Positions 51,531 through 61,366 of a stretch of 64,000 nt of DNA are shown piece after piece (position 1 is the stretch's first letter; every line of letters starts with the position of its first letter). This DNA is from Fodinibius sp. Rm-B-1B1-1. Lineage in GTDB: Bacteria; Bacteroidota; Rhodothermia; Balneolales; Balneolaceae. A program made the translations under genes and the position numbers. A model generated the notes under the pieces. It saw only the letters and a program-made list of their open reading frames with translations. It was not told where the DNA came from and ran no database searches. Where the stretch lies: positions 1,488,001 through 1,552,000 of the forward strand of contig NZ_JBCFYD010000001.1 in the NCBI RefSeq assembly GCF_038594945.1, written 5' to 3'.

Positions 51531-53441
51531 ATGGCCGATTCGAATGCGTATGAGTGCCTCTCAACAGATGTATATGAAAATCCTGATGAGGCTTCGGAAT
51601 TTGTGGCACAGCAAATCGTTAATCTTATTCAGAAGAATAACGAGAATGGGGAACCAACGGTACTTGGATTGGCAACGGGATCTACCCCTATCCGCGTTTA
51701 TGATGAGCTTATTCGCCATCACCGTGAAGAGGGGGTGAGTTTTAAGAATGTTATTACTTTTAATCTTGATGAGTATTACCCCATTGAGCCTACAGCCGTG
51801 CAGAGCTATGTACGGTTTATGGATGAAAATCTATTTAACCACATCGATATAAAGGAGGAACACATCCATATCCCGGATGGAACGCTGAACCGGGATGAGG
51901 TGGGAGAATACTGTCGCCGGTATGAGGAAAAGATAAGAGATGCCGGTGGACTTGACCTCCAACTTTTGGGCATTGGTCGTACGGGGCATATTGGTTTTAA
52001 TGAGCCGGGTTCGGTAAAAAATACGAGAACGCGTCTTGTTACGCTGGATCAATTGACGCGCAAAGATGCGGCCCCCGATTTTTATGGAGAGGAGAATGTG
52101 CCGCGCCAGGCTATCACCATGGGCATAGGTACGATCTTGGATGCCAAAAAAATTATTCTGATGGCGTGGGGCGAACACAAGGCTGATATCGTTGCCCGTA
52201 CGTTGGAAGGGGAAATTTCGGAGCAGGTTCCAGCGACTTACCTTCAGGATCATACGGACACGCAAGTTATTCTTGATCAGGCTGCTGCGCTCGAGTTAAC
52301 GCGCGAAAAGACGCCCTGGCTTGTGGGAGAGTGTGATTGGTCGGAACAGTTGATTAAAAAGGCGGTGGTGTGGCTTTCGGATATGTGTCAAAAGCCGGTG
52401 CTAAAGCTTACAGATGAAGACTATAACGAAAATGGGTTGAGTGATTTATTGACTCGGGAGGGGCCAGCTTATGATATAAACCTGGCGGTTTTTAATCAGA
52501 TTCAGCATACTATTACGGGTTGGCCCGGAGGTAAGCCCTCGGCGGATGATACGAATCGACCCGAAAGGTCGGCGCCGTTTCCCAAAAAAGTACTCGTGTT
52601 TAGTCCGCATCCCGATGATGATGCGTTCTCAATGGGAGGAACCCTCATGCGCCTGGTTGAGCACGGCCACGAGGTAGATGTAGCGTACCAGACGTCCGGA
52701 AGTAATGGCGTATATGATGAGGAGGCGATTCGATTTGCTGATTTTGTGATGGATTATCATACTGCTTTTGGCATGGAAACGGGTGGTGTACAAAAGGTTT
52801 TTAGCGAGGTAAAAAAGTATCTTTCCCAAAAGTCTCAGGTTGATGCGGATACGGATGAGTTGCGTAAAATTAAGGGGCTGATCAGGGCGGGAGAAGCCAA
52901 GGCTGCGTGCCGGTACATGGGCATTCCGCAAGATCGAATGCATTTCTTGAATATGCCTTTCTATGAAACCGGAGGCAGCCGAAAAAAGCCGCTTAGTGAG
53001 GATGATATTGATCTGATTGTGTCTTTGTTGAGAGAGGTGCAACCCCATCAAATATACGCGGCTGGTGATCTTTCTGATCCGCATGGTACCCATCGGATAT
53101 GTCTTGAAGCTCTGAAAAGGGCGTTTAAGAAAGTGAAAGATGAATCCTGGTTTAATGATTGTTATATCTGGCTATATCGAGGGGCTTGGCAGGAGTGGGA
53201 GATTCATGAAATTCGCATGGCGGTTCCGCTAAGTCCCGGTGAATTGAGCCGAAAACGCAATGCCATTTTTAAACACAAATCCCAGAAAGATCGCCCCCTT
53301 TATCCGGGGAATGACAGTCGGGAGTTCTGGGAGCGGGTTGACCAACGTAATAGGGGTACCGCTGATAGTTATGATGCGCTGGGGCTTGCTGAATATGAGG
53401 CCATTGAGGGGTTTGTCCGCTGGAATGATTTTAACGCTTAA
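51531..53441 (+). CDS. nagB: Glucosamine-6-phosphate deaminase fused to a PIG-L deacetylase domain
   Basis: The N-terminal half (about 1-290) is a NagB-type deaminase converting glucosamine 6-phosphate to fructose 6-phosphate and ammonia; the C-terminal half (about 345-636) is a PIG-L/LmbE-like metal-dependent de-N-acetylase with SPHPDDDAFSMGGTL and SDPHGTHRICLEAL. The fusion is common in Bacteroidota and could combine deacetylation with deamination. In the NagB half the catalytic-base Asp (D80 in FNLDEYY), H153 and E158 (TGHIGFNEP) are present, but the residue matching E. coli D141 is T151 (GIGRTGH). It is the first gene of the plus-strand amino-sugar locus. Confidence 0.92.
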   Translation: MADSNAYECLSTDVYENPDEASEFVAQQIVNLIQKNNENGEPTVLGLATGSTPIRVYDELIRHHREEGVSFKNVITFNLDEYYPIEPTAVQSYVRFMDENLFNHIDIKEEHIHIPDGTLNRDEVGEYCRRYEEKIRDAGGLDLQLLGIGRTGHIGFNEPGSVKNTRTRLVTLDQLTRKDAAPDFYGEENVPRQAITMGIGTILDAKKIILMAWGEHKADIVARTLEGEISEQVPATYLQDHTDTQVILDQAAALELTREKTPWLVGECDWSEQLIKKAVVWLSDMCQKPVLKLTDEDYNENGLSDLLTREGPAYDINLAVFNQIQHTITGWPGGKPSADDTNRPERSAPFPKKVLVFSPHPDDDAFSMGGTLMRLVEHGHEVDVAYQTSGSNGVYDEEAIRFADFVMDYHTAFGMETGGVQKVFSEVKKYLSQKSQVDADTDELRKIKGLIRAGEAKAACRYMGIPQDRMHFLNMPFYETGGSRKKPLSEDDIDLIVSLLREVQPHQIYAAGDLSDPHGTHRICLEALKRAFKKVKDESWFNDCYIWLYRGAWQEWEIHEIRMAVPLSPGELSRKRNAIFKHKSQKDRPLYPGNDSREFWERVDQRNRGTADSYDALGLAEYEAIEGFVRWNDFNA

Positions 53442-53467
53442 CATTAATACAACTAATACAAATAACT

Positions 53468-54328
53468 ATGAAGAAACTATCTGTACTGCTTGCTTTGATG
53501 ATTTTACCGGCTTTGCTTTTTGCTCAGCCCGAGACGCCTGTTGAGGAATGGACCGACCGTACGGTGTTGCTAATTGGGGCTCATCCCGATGATGACCAAC
53601 AATCTCACGGTACAATGGCGATGCTCCAAGACAATGGAAATGATGTGTATGTGCTATTGCTTACCACGGGTAATGTAGGAACGAAAGATCCTGATATGAC
53701 CCGGGAAAGGTTGGCAAAAATTCGGTATCAGGAAGAGGTTGATGCCTTAGCAGAGCTTGGAATCCCGGAAGAAAATTATATTAATCTCGGCTATACTGAT
53801 GGTATGCTGGAGTTTGCCGATCGTGAAGAAGTAGTCAAGCAAATTGTTTATTGGATTCGAAAGTTGAAGCCGACTACGTTGATGGCGTTTGATCCGGGTT
53901 GGGGATATCAAAAGTGGCATAAGACCGACCACCGATCAGCTTCATATTTGGCTGCTGATGCTGCTCGTGCTGCAGAATGGCGATTGTTATTTCAAGGTCA
54001 GATAACACAATAGGGACTCGAGGCTCACCAAATAACCGATTACCTGTTCTTTAGTGAACCCGAAGAAGCTACAAATACGTGGGTGAATATTGCTGATTAT
54101 GCTGAAAACAAGGTGCAGTCGCGTTCAAAGTATATCAGTCAGTTTACTTCTGGCTGGGATGATTATAAGGGGCCAAATTTAGATGATTTGCCCGGCAATG
54201 AAGGGGAAGAATTTCTGGAGCGGCTCCGTAAAAGTGTGTACGAAGGGGAAGATGTGAAGGATGGCGACCCCCATGAGACCTTCCGGTATTATAAGGGAAT
54301 TCCTGACGGGATCGGTGTTCGGCGGTAA
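53468..54328 (+). pseudogene. Secreted PIG-L deacetylase gene interrupted by an in-frame amber codon
   Basis: A signal peptide (MKKLSVLLALMILPALLFAQ) is followed by a PIG-L/LmbE domain with GAHPDDDQQSHGTM and WHKTDHRSAS. At 54011-54013 a TAG interrupts the frame after GQITQ. The same frame continues without shift with GLEAHQITDYLFFSEPEE and runs to the stop at 54326-54328, giving 286 codons in all. One base change from CAG, GAG or AAG would restore a normal-length protein. It is either a recent nonsense mutation, a sequencing error, or (less likely) a read-through site. It begins 24 bp after nagB. Confidence 0.85.
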
Positions 54329-54355
54329 AAATTGTTAATTATTTTAAAATAGATG

Positions 54356-54395
54356 AAAAGGCAGTCGGAATAATAGTCGGGCTGCCTTTTACATT
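54356..54395 (+). terminator. Intrinsic terminator after the broken PIG-L gene
   Basis: AAAAGGCAG (54356-54364) and CTGCCTTTT (54382-54390) form a 9-bp stem with a 17-nt loop, followed by ACATTTGTATTTTTTT. It separates nagB and the broken deacetylase from the sigma-FecR-SusCD unit. Confidence 0.75.
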
Positions 54396-54524
54396 TGTAT
54401 TTTTTTAGTATAATGAGGTATAGGAAAAGTAAGGACACCAAAAAGGGATGGGGAAATATGTTGACCTGTTCCATTACAGAAACAGCATTTCTTGGACCGC
54501 AAAGGTTGTAACAGGGATTACTAT

Positions 54525-55049
54525 ATGGATAAACAGTTACGGCGAATACGTAATGGTGATGAGAAAGCTTTTGAAAAGCTTTTTTCGCAGTACTATCCGC
54601 AATTATGTGCTTTTGCTGTAAATATTCTGGATTCCCGAGAGTTGGCCAAGGATTGTGTTCAGGAGGTTTTTCTAAAGATTTGGCGAAACAGGGAGAATTG
54701 GCAAATAAACTATTCTGTATCTGTTTATTTGTATCAAGCCGTTCGTAACCAGGCTCTTAACAGAATTGAAAAGCGAAATACAAGTAGGGATTATACCCAA
54801 AAGTATTATGAGCAAGGATTTCACGAGAGAGAAGAAGAGGAAGTATCGCCGGAGAAAGCCAAGCTGGTTGCCAAAGTCTGGGAGGTTGCTGAAACCATGC
54901 CAAGGCGAAGGCGCATGGTCTTTGAGCTGCATCGCAAGCATGGGTTAAGCTACAAAGAGATTGCCTACGTTATGGATATTACCCGCAAAACTGTTGAGAA
55001 CCATATGGGCCAAGCACTACAGGATATTCGAGAGAAACTGGACGCCTGA
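54525..55049 (+). CDS. ECF sigma factor of the FecI/SusCD-regulating type
   Basis: The 174-residue protein has sigma region 2 (EKAFEKLFSQYYPQLCAFAV, LAKDCVQEVFLKIW) and region 4 (AETMPRRRRMVFELHRKHGLSYKEIAYVM given as MPRRRRMVFELHRKHGLSY, then TRKTVENHMGQALQ). It is typical of Bacteroidota sigma factors paired with FecR that switch on adjacent SusC/SusD genes in response to a glycan. The ATG at 54525 is used because an upstream in-frame TTG adds non-homologous residues. The FecR gene follows 93 bp downstream. Confidence 0.93.
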   Translation: MDKQLRRIRNGDEKAFEKLFSQYYPQLCAFAVNILDSRELAKDCVQEVFLKIWRNRENWQINYSVSVYLYQAVRNQALNRIEKRNTSRDYTQKYYEQGFHEREEEEVSPEKAKLVAKVWEVAETMPRRRRMVFELHRKHGLSYKEIAYVMDITRKTVENHMGQALQDIREKLDA

Positions 55050-55142
55050 AAAAAATCTAAGAAAATTTTAGGGGGAGGGTGTTTTAGGGCTGTCTATACA
55101 ACAGAACAAATCTTTATTGCTAAAAACAAAAACGAATACAAG

Positions 55143-56201
55143 TTGGAAATTCGATTAATTGCCCGGTATTTGGCTGGAGAGGCTGATGCCATTGAAGAAG
55201 AAAAAGTTCAGGAATGGATGCAGGCTGATCCCTCAAATGAAGAGCTTATGGATGAATTCAAACAGATATGGAAGGCTTCTGGAGAAGAGCGTGATGAGTT
55301 CCATAATCAGTTTGATTTGGATGAGGGACTGCAGGAGTTGCGTAAACGCATGAAAAGCGAGTCGGGTAGTACTACAACAGTAACCCATCTTAACAGCAAC
55401 TATTTGAAATTCACAAAAACGCGATTTACCCAGCTTTTGCGTGTGGCAGCAGTGTTGTTAATAGGTTCGTTAATTGGCGTTGTGGTTTATACGTCGCAAG
55501 ACATCAGCCCAAAGCCCGAAGTTACGAAGCCTGTTTTGAGAGAAATTGCTATGGATAAGGGGCAACGGGGAAATATCACTCTTTCTGATGGCACAAAAGT
55601 TATTTTAAATGCTGAGAGTAAGATTGTATTGCCTGATGTCTTTAAGTCCGACAAGCGGGAAATAACGCTACAGGGAGAAGCTTTTCTGGATGTTGCCCAT
55701 GATCCCGATCGCCCATTTGTCGTTACTATCGATGATGCGGTCGTAGAAGTATTGGGTACCTCTTTTGGAGTTCGCTCTTATCCCGATGATGAATCCGTCC
55801 AGGTTGTTGTGAGTGATGGGAAGGTTTCGCTGGGATCCAATGAAAAGTCGAAAACCAGTAATGCCGTGTTGGCAGCCGGTGAGATGGGGCAGCTCTATAT
55901 GAATGATCATCGTATTGTAAAGAAAGTTGTTGACGATATGGATCTGTTTCTCGGCTGGAAAGAGGGATGGCTTAAATTTAAGGATACCAATATGGAGAAA
56001 GTGGCCCGTGATTTAGAGCGAAAGTATGACGTAGAGATCAAATTTGCAGATGAAGAATTAAAGGATTTAAAGCTTACCGCAGAATTGAAAAGCAGATCGT
56101 TCGAGCGAAATCTGGAAGTGATATCAATTTCACTTGGAATAGAATATAGCGTAGGTCAGGAGGTGGCAACATTTTATCAAGAGAAAAACAGGGAAGACTA
56201 A
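55143..56201 (+). CDS. FecR-family anti-sigma factor
   Basis: The 352-residue protein has a short cytoplasmic sigma-binding region (RYLAGEADAIEEEKVQEWM), one transmembrane helix (about 97-117, LLRVAAVLLIGSLIGVVVYT), a periplasmic FecR domain (about 135-245; DKGQRGNITLSDGTKVILN, TLQGEAFLDVAHD, VEVLGTSFGVRSY), and a C-terminal DUF4974/STN-like domain. It transmits the signal from the STN domain of the SusC protein to the sigma factor. No ATG fits the N-terminus: the frame starts with TTG at 55143, an uncommon start codon. It lies 57 bp before susC. Confidence 0.9.
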   Translation: MEIRLIARYLAGEADAIEEEKVQEWMQADPSNEELMDEFKQIWKASGEERDEFHNQFDLDEGLQELRKRMKSESGSTTTVTHLNSNYLKFTKTRFTQLLRVAAVLLIGSLIGVVVYTSQDISPKPEVTKPVLREIAMDKGQRGNITLSDGTKVILNAESKIVLPDVFKSDKREITLQGEAFLDVAHDPDRPFVVTIDDAVVEVLGTSFGVRSYPDDESVQVVVSDGKVSLGSNEKSKTSNAVLAAGEMGQLYMNDHRIVKKVVDDMDLFLGWKEGWLKFKDTNMEKVARDLERKYDVEIKFADEELKDLKLTAELKSRSFERNLEVISISLGIEYSVGQEVATFYQEKNRED

Positions 56202-56258
56202 ATGAGAGTTAACGAACTTCAAAAATAGCATGATAAATCCAATAATGGAGGCACATAT

Positions 56259-59200
56259 ATGAAATGGAAAGGGACAGATAACAAGTGGCGCCGATGTTTA
56301 TTTATGGCAATAGCGTCATTTCTACTAATTGGGATGACAAATGAAGCCAATGCGCAATACTATACGTCTAACACAAGCCAGGTATATGAGAATGATTCAT
56401 ACTATCTTGTTGAACAATACTCAGATAATATATCAGAACTGAGTAAGACGATCTCTTATGAAGCAACACAAGTACCGATAAAAAGTATATTGCAAAGTGT
56501 TGCTAAAGAAGGGGAGTTGGGCATTGCTTTTAATGCTGATCTGGATTTCTTGCAAGAGAAAAAGGACGTCAGTTTTAAGAACGTGAAAGTTGGAACAGCC
56601 TTGCAAGAAGTGTTAAAAGGGACCGGCTACCAGGCAGGTATCACCAGGACAAGAGAAATTGTGTTGGTGAAAAAAGCACCTTTGGATGTGAAAGATACCG
56701 AGCAGGCCTTACAGGATATATCTGGTCGTGTTGTTGATGCTGAAACCGGGGAACCGTTGCCGGGTGTTAATATATTTGTTGAGGGGACCAATACGGGAAC
56801 AACTTCAGACGAGAATGGTGAGTTTTCACTTACTATTCCGGATGATTCTGAAGTGTTGGTCTTTTCCTTTATTGGATATGAAAGACTTGAAGTAGAAATT
56901 GGAGATCGCACTACTTTTAATGTAGAGATGTCTCCGGATGTAGAAGCCCTTGAAGATGTTGTTGTGGTAGGATATGGTACACAACAGAAAAATGAGGTAA
57001 CTGGATCTATTACTTCGGTACAGGCCGAAGATCTGCAACTTGTGCCTGAATCCAGTTTCGAAAGTGCCTTGCAGGGAAAGATGGCCGGTGTTAATGTGGC
57101 TTCGCCTACTGGTGAGCCCGGTTCTTCTCCCCAGATTACTATTCGTGGAACCGGTTCCATTTCGGCCGGGAATGATCCGTTAATTGTTGTTGACGGGGTA
57201 CCGTTATCAAAGAATTCCGATTTACAGGGGAATTTAGAAAGTCGTCGGGCCTCGTTTCAGCCACAGAAAGCTAATCCAATGGCGACTATAAATCCGAAAG
57301 ATATACAGTCTATTGAGGTTCTTAAAGATGCTTCTGCTTCTGCAATTTATGGATCGCGAGGGTCCAATGGTGTTATCTTAATTACTACAAAATCGGGTAG
57401 TAAAGATGATTTCCAGGTTAATTTCAGTGCTTATGGAGGGGTATCGAGCGTGATGAATAAGCCGCACATGATGAATGCGGAGGAAATCATTGAATATACG
57501 CAGGATTCAAGAAATAATGCCTTGAATCAAGACTACCCGAATGTAAACTATGATGCCGAGTCGAACCAGGGACGTATTGATCCACAGACTGGTGATGAGT
57601 TGGGTACAAACTATTTACTGCCGGATAAATATGTTAATTGGGATGGTACAGACACCGATTGGCTGGATCTTGTATTAAGTGATGCGGCAATCCAAAATTA
57701 TGATTTATCACTAAGCGGTGGTAGCGAGAATATTCGTTATTCCATTTCTGGTGGCTATCTCAACCAAGGTGGTATTGTGGAAGGCTCATCCTTTGATCGA
57801 TACAGCTTACGTGCAAATGTTATTGCTGATGTATCGGATGCTGTGGAACTGGGTGTGAATGTGAATAGTTCATTTTCACAGCACGATCGTTTACCTGCTG
57901 GTGCTCCTTATTTTGCGAGTCCTCCGGGTATCATCTATTCGGCCATGGTGCATTCACCGGTTATTAAGCCAAGAAATCCTGATGGAACTCCAAACCAGTT
58001 AAATGGACAGTCGTATCTTGGCGGCGGTACTACAACAGCCAGTAACCCATTAGCAATAATGGATGCTGTTGATGAAACGATTAAAAATAATCGCATCTTC
58101 GGGAATGTATATGGTCAGTATACAATTTCTGACAACTTCGAGTTTAAATCGATGCTCGGTTATGATATTGATGATTACCAGCGTTCTTTTTATCTGGGTA
58201 ACGATCTTCTTTACAGAACGGCAACCGAACCCGATCCCTATGCACAGTCTTCTGCTGCTCAGGGTTTTAACTGGGTATGGGAGAATACGTTGAATTACTC
58301 TAATACCTTTGGTGACCATTCTATTAATGCACTGGCAGGATATACTGCTCAAATGCAGCAAGACGAACGTAACATGGTTTTTGCGGAAAACTTTCCTGAT
58401 GATCAAGTAAAAACTATCAGCGGTGGTGTGGTTACCAGTGGTGATCAGGTAAAAGAAGAATGGTCATTAGTTTCGGCTTTGGCACGTGTTAATTATACGT
58501 ATCAGAATAAGTACTTACTGACTGCGACCATACGGTCTGATCGTTCTTCTCGATTCGGTCCTAATAATCAAACGGGTATATTCCCATCTGGTTCATTGGG
58601 CTGGCGTTTAACGGAAGAATCATTTATGAGCGGACAAGATCTGTTCAACGAACTTAAGCTTCGTGTCAGTTATGGTGTGACGGGTAACTTCAGCATTCCA
58701 AACTATGGTTCTGTTGGATTGCTCGAAGAAGCCAACTATATATTGAATGACTCTGAAGTGAGTGGGCTTGGTCCTGAAACGATTGGTGATGAAAACCTAA
58801 GTTGGGAGACAACCTATTCAATGGATGTGGGTTTAGACTTTGCATTGATGGAAGACCGCATTTATGGCTCAGTAGATTATTATGACAGTATTACAAAAGA
58901 CTTACTGTTAGATGTCACGGTACCATCTGTAACCGGTTACACCACGGCTCTTACAAATATTGGTGAGGTTTCGAACAAAGGTTTTGAGTTCCAGATAACA
59001 TCACGGAACATTGTAGGAGACTTTCAATGGTCCACCGACTTGAACTTTGGAAGTAATCAAAACGAAGTACAGGCATTAGGTCCCCAAGGTGACCCTATTA
59101 TAAGTGCCGGTGGTGCTGGTCAGCGTCATATTACCAGAATTGGAGATGAGATTGGTAGCTACTACGGATACGTCGTTGATGGAATCTATCAATCACAGGA

Positions 59201-59843
59201 AGAGATAGATAATGCTCCTAATGATACCCAAGCAGGTTCAGGAGGAGCGCGTCCGGGAGATTTCCGGTTTAAGGATGTGAATGGCGATGGTCAGATCACG
59301 CCAGATGACAGGACCGTTACCGGGAGTTATCATCCAGACTTTACCTACGGAATTACAAACCGTTTTGCGTACAAAGGGTTTGATATGAACGTATTTATCC
59401 AAGGGGTGCAGGGACGTGAGATCCTGAATCTCACCGCTCGACACATGAGAAATGGTGAGGCTAATTTTAACTCTTATGCCGTGTTAAATAATCGCTGGCG
59501 TTCACCTGATAATCCCGGGAATGGCGAACATCCCAGGGCCGACCGCTTGACGGGAACACATGGGAATAATAATCGCCCTTCATCTTACCAAGTTGAAGAT
59601 GGGTCATACCTTCGAATAAAAAGAGTTACGCTTGGATATAACTTGCCAAATAATCTGATCGGAAAATATGCACGGAGTGTACGAGTGTATGGATCCGTTA
59701 ACAACCTTGCGATCTTTACCGATTATACCGGATTTAATCCGGAGGTAAGTCTTCAGGCCAGCAACAGTCTTACGCCTGGCGAAGACTATGGCGCATATCC
59801 TTTGTCCAGAACTATTCAGCTTGGAATAGATATTTCTTTCTAA
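56259..59843 (+). CDS. SusC/RagA-type TonB-dependent glycan transporter with STN domain
   Basis: This outer-membrane importer has 1194 residues: a signal peptide (1-32, ending ANAQ), an STN signalling domain (about 48-125), a carboxypeptidase D-like regulatory domain (about 150-232; ISGRVVDAETGEPLPGVNIF), the TonB-box/plug start EDVVVVGYGTQQKNEVTGSI, plug domain (to about 365; IRGTGSISAGNDPLIVVDGVP, VLKDASASAIYGSRGSNGVI), and a beta barrel ending in IQLGIDISF. The STN domain fits signalling to the FecR protein upstream. The ATG has GGAGG 9 nt upstream. It forms a pair with the SusD protein that follows after 14 bp. Confidence 0.95.
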   Translation: MKWKGTDNKWRRCLFMAIASFLLIGMTNEANAQYYTSNTSQVYENDSYYLVEQYSDNISELSKTISYEATQVPIKSILQSVAKEGELGIAFNADLDFLQEKKDVSFKNVKVGTALQEVLKGTGYQAGITRTREIVLVKKAPLDVKDTEQALQDISGRVVDAETGEPLPGVNIFVEGTNTGTTSDENGEFSLTIPDDSEVLVFSFIGYERLEVEIGDRTTFNVEMSPDVEALEDVVVVGYGTQQKNEVTGSITSVQAEDLQLVPESSFESALQGKMAGVNVASPTGEPGSSPQITIRGTGSISAGNDPLIVVDGVPLSKNSDLQGNLESRRASFQPQKANPMATINPKDIQSIEVLKDASASAIYGSRGSNGVILITTKSGSKDDFQVNFSAYGGVSSVMNKPHMMNAEEIIEYTQDSRNNALNQDYPNVNYDAESNQGRIDPQTGDELGTNYLLPDKYVNWDGTDTDWLDLVLSDAAIQNYDLSLSGGSENIRYSISGGYLNQGGIVEGSSFDRYSLRANVIADVSDAVELGVNVNSSFSQHDRLPAGAPYFASPPGIIYSAMVHSPVIKPRNPDGTPNQLNGQSYLGGGTTTASNPLAIMDAVDETIKNNRIFGNVYGQYTISDNFEFKSMLGYDIDDYQRSFYLGNDLLYRTATEPDPYAQSSAAQGFNWVWENTLNYSNTFGDHSINALAGYTAQMQQDERNMVFAENFPDDQVKTISGGVVTSGDQVKEEWSLVSALARVNYTYQNKYLLTATIRSDRSSRFGPNNQTGIFPSGSLGWRLTEESFMSGQDLFNELKLRVSYGVTGNFSIPNYGSVGLLEEANYILNDSEVSGLGPETIGDENLSWETTYSMDVGLDFALMEDRIYGSVDYYDSITKDLLLDVTVPSVTGYTTALTNIGEVSNKGFEFQITSRNIVGDFQWSTDLNFGSNQNEVQALGPQGDPIISAGGAGQRHITRIGDEIGSYYGYVVDGIYQSQEEIDNAPNDTQAGSGGARPGDFRFKDVNGDGQITPDDRTVTGSYHPDFTYGITNRFAYKGFDMNVFIQGVQGREILNLTARHMRNGEANFNSYAVLNNRWRSPDNPGNGEHPRADRLTGTHGNNNRPSSYQVEDGSYLRIKRVTLGYNLPNNLIGKYARSVRVYGSVNNLAIFTDYTGFNPEVSLQASNSLTPGEDYGAYPLSRTIQLGIDISF

Positions 59844-59857
59844 AAGATTAAATATAC

Positions 59858-61279
59858 ATGGTGATTAACATGAAAAAACGAATTCTATTATTTCTGATAC
59901 CCGCGTTTCTTTTGATTTCCTGTGGTGAAGAGTTTACATCATTAGCTCCTTTATCGCAGCGAAACATGGAAAACTTCTATAAATCTGAATCAGATTTTGA
60001 AGTAGCCATTAATGGGGCGTATGATGCTCTCCAAGCTGATGGTACCTTTAACAAGAACTATATTCTAATGCTCGAGATGCGAGCAGATAATGCTTTCAAT
60101 GGCGGCGGGGCTACTGGCCTGGCTGCAGCAATGGAACGCATTGATAACTTTAATGAGCTAAATGATAATGGCCAGGTTGGTGAGGCTTGGTCGGCATCCT
60201 ATAAGGGGATTGCTCGAACCAATCAGCTGCTCGCATCGCTTGATGCCGGGCCTGATATTAGTGCTGATGTAGCCGATCGTATTCGTGGCGAAGCGTTATT
60301 TATACGCTCATTGCTCTATTATAAGCTGGCGGTAATGTTTGGAAATATTCCTCTTCAGCTGGAGCCCGTTTCCTCACCAGAGGTTGAAATAAATCAGGTT
60401 GATGCATCGGCGATCTATAATCAGATATCAGGTGATCTCCAGTCGGTAGTCGATGGAGAAATGCTGCCAAGTAGTTATAGTGGGACTAATGTTGGTAAAG
60501 CTACCCACGGTGCGGCAGCTACCTTGCTTGGAAAGATATACCTGACCATGGGAGAAAACTCCAGTGCCGAAACGGTATTGCGTGACCATGTGCTGGGAGA
60601 ATATGAACTCTTGGATAGCTATGCTGATCTTTGGGGTGTTGACAATGAAAATAACGCCGAGTCCATTTTTGAGATACAGTTCAAAAGCGGGGGTATTGGT
60701 GAAGGGAGTGCTTTTACCGATATCTATACGGTTACGTCAACAGCCGTGGGTGGCGGTAATATTCCCCAGGATGTTACTGAGGATCTACTCAATAATGGTT
60801 ACGAAGCCGGTGATGAACGGTTTGATATCACCTTTGATACTACAAGCGCAGATAATAACAACGATCCGAATGAAATCTATGTGGCAAAGTTTGATGGCAC
60901 CATTGCTGGTCCATTAGATGGCGGTTTAAATTGGATTGAGCTTCGTTATGCTGATGCCCTGCTTATGCTTGCAGAAGCTATTGGGGAAAGCCCGGAGGCC
61001 TATGGGTATATTAATGACGTACGAGATCGCGCGGGCCTTGGGGATATTAGTGCCGCGACGCCTGGCACGTTCGAAGAAAAACTTCTTGATGAACGTCGCC
61101 GAGAGCTTGCGTTTGAAAACAAACGTTGGCCAGACTTGAAAAGATTCGGGGTGGCAAAAGCAGTAATGTCGAATCATCTTGGATTGCCGGAAAGTCGCAT
61201 TACACTTCTGTTTCCTATTCCACAACAGGAGATCAGCGTTGCGCCTGACCAGATGGAACAAAATCCTGAACATCAATAG
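59858..61279 (+). CDS. SusD/RagB-type surface glycan-binding lipoprotein
   Basis: The 469-473-residue lipoprotein (lipobox FLLISC) is built of tetratricopeptide-like helices as in SusD: YKSESDFEVAINGAYDAL, YKGIARTNQLLASLD, RGEALFIRSLLYYKLAVMFGNIPL (given as RGEALFIRSLLYYKLAV), and RYADALLMLAEA followed by LDERRRELAFENKRWPDLKR. It caps the SusC barrel and captures the ligand. The second ATG (59870, MKKRILLFL) is probably the start. A terminator-like hairpin follows. Confidence 0.93.
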   Translation: MVINMKKRILLFLIPAFLLISCGEEFTSLAPLSQRNMENFYKSESDFEVAINGAYDALQADGTFNKNYILMLEMRADNAFNGGGATGLAAAMERIDNFNELNDNGQVGEAWSASYKGIARTNQLLASLDAGPDISADVADRIRGEALFIRSLLYYKLAVMFGNIPLQLEPVSSPEVEINQVDASAIYNQISGDLQSVVDGEMLPSSYSGTNVGKATHGAAATLLGKIYLTMGENSSAETVLRDHVLGEYELLDSYADLWGVDNENNAESIFEIQFKSGGIGEGSAFTDIYTVTSTAVGGGNIPQDVTEDLLNNGYEAGDERFDITFDTTSADNNNDPNEIYVAKFDGTIAGPLDGGLNWIELRYADALLMLAEAIGESPEAYGYINDVRDRAGLGDISAATPGTFEEKLLDERRRELAFENKRWPDLKRFGVAKAVMSNHLGLPESRITLLFPIPQQEISVAPDQMEQNPEHQ

Positions 61280-61300
61280 GTATCTAAATACTAATTATAG

Positions 61301-61335
61301 GCAGCCGGTTTTTGTTTAAGTTACCGGCTGCTTAT
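61301..61335 (+). terminator. Hairpin after susD
   Basis: GCAGCCGGT (61301-61309) and ACCGGCTGC (61323-61331) form a 9-bp stem with a 13-nt T-rich loop, followed by TTATTTCTA. The weak U-run suggests partial termination, allowing lower expression of the genes downstream. Confidence 0.6.
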
Positions 61336-61366
61336 TTCTATTAATGATTGAAAAGAGGAATAATGT

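Noticed and set aside
53468-54328. Two separate genes flanking 54011
   Set aside because: Both halves are in the same frame and join into one normal-length PIG-L protein, so a single gene with a nonsense codon is the simpler reading.
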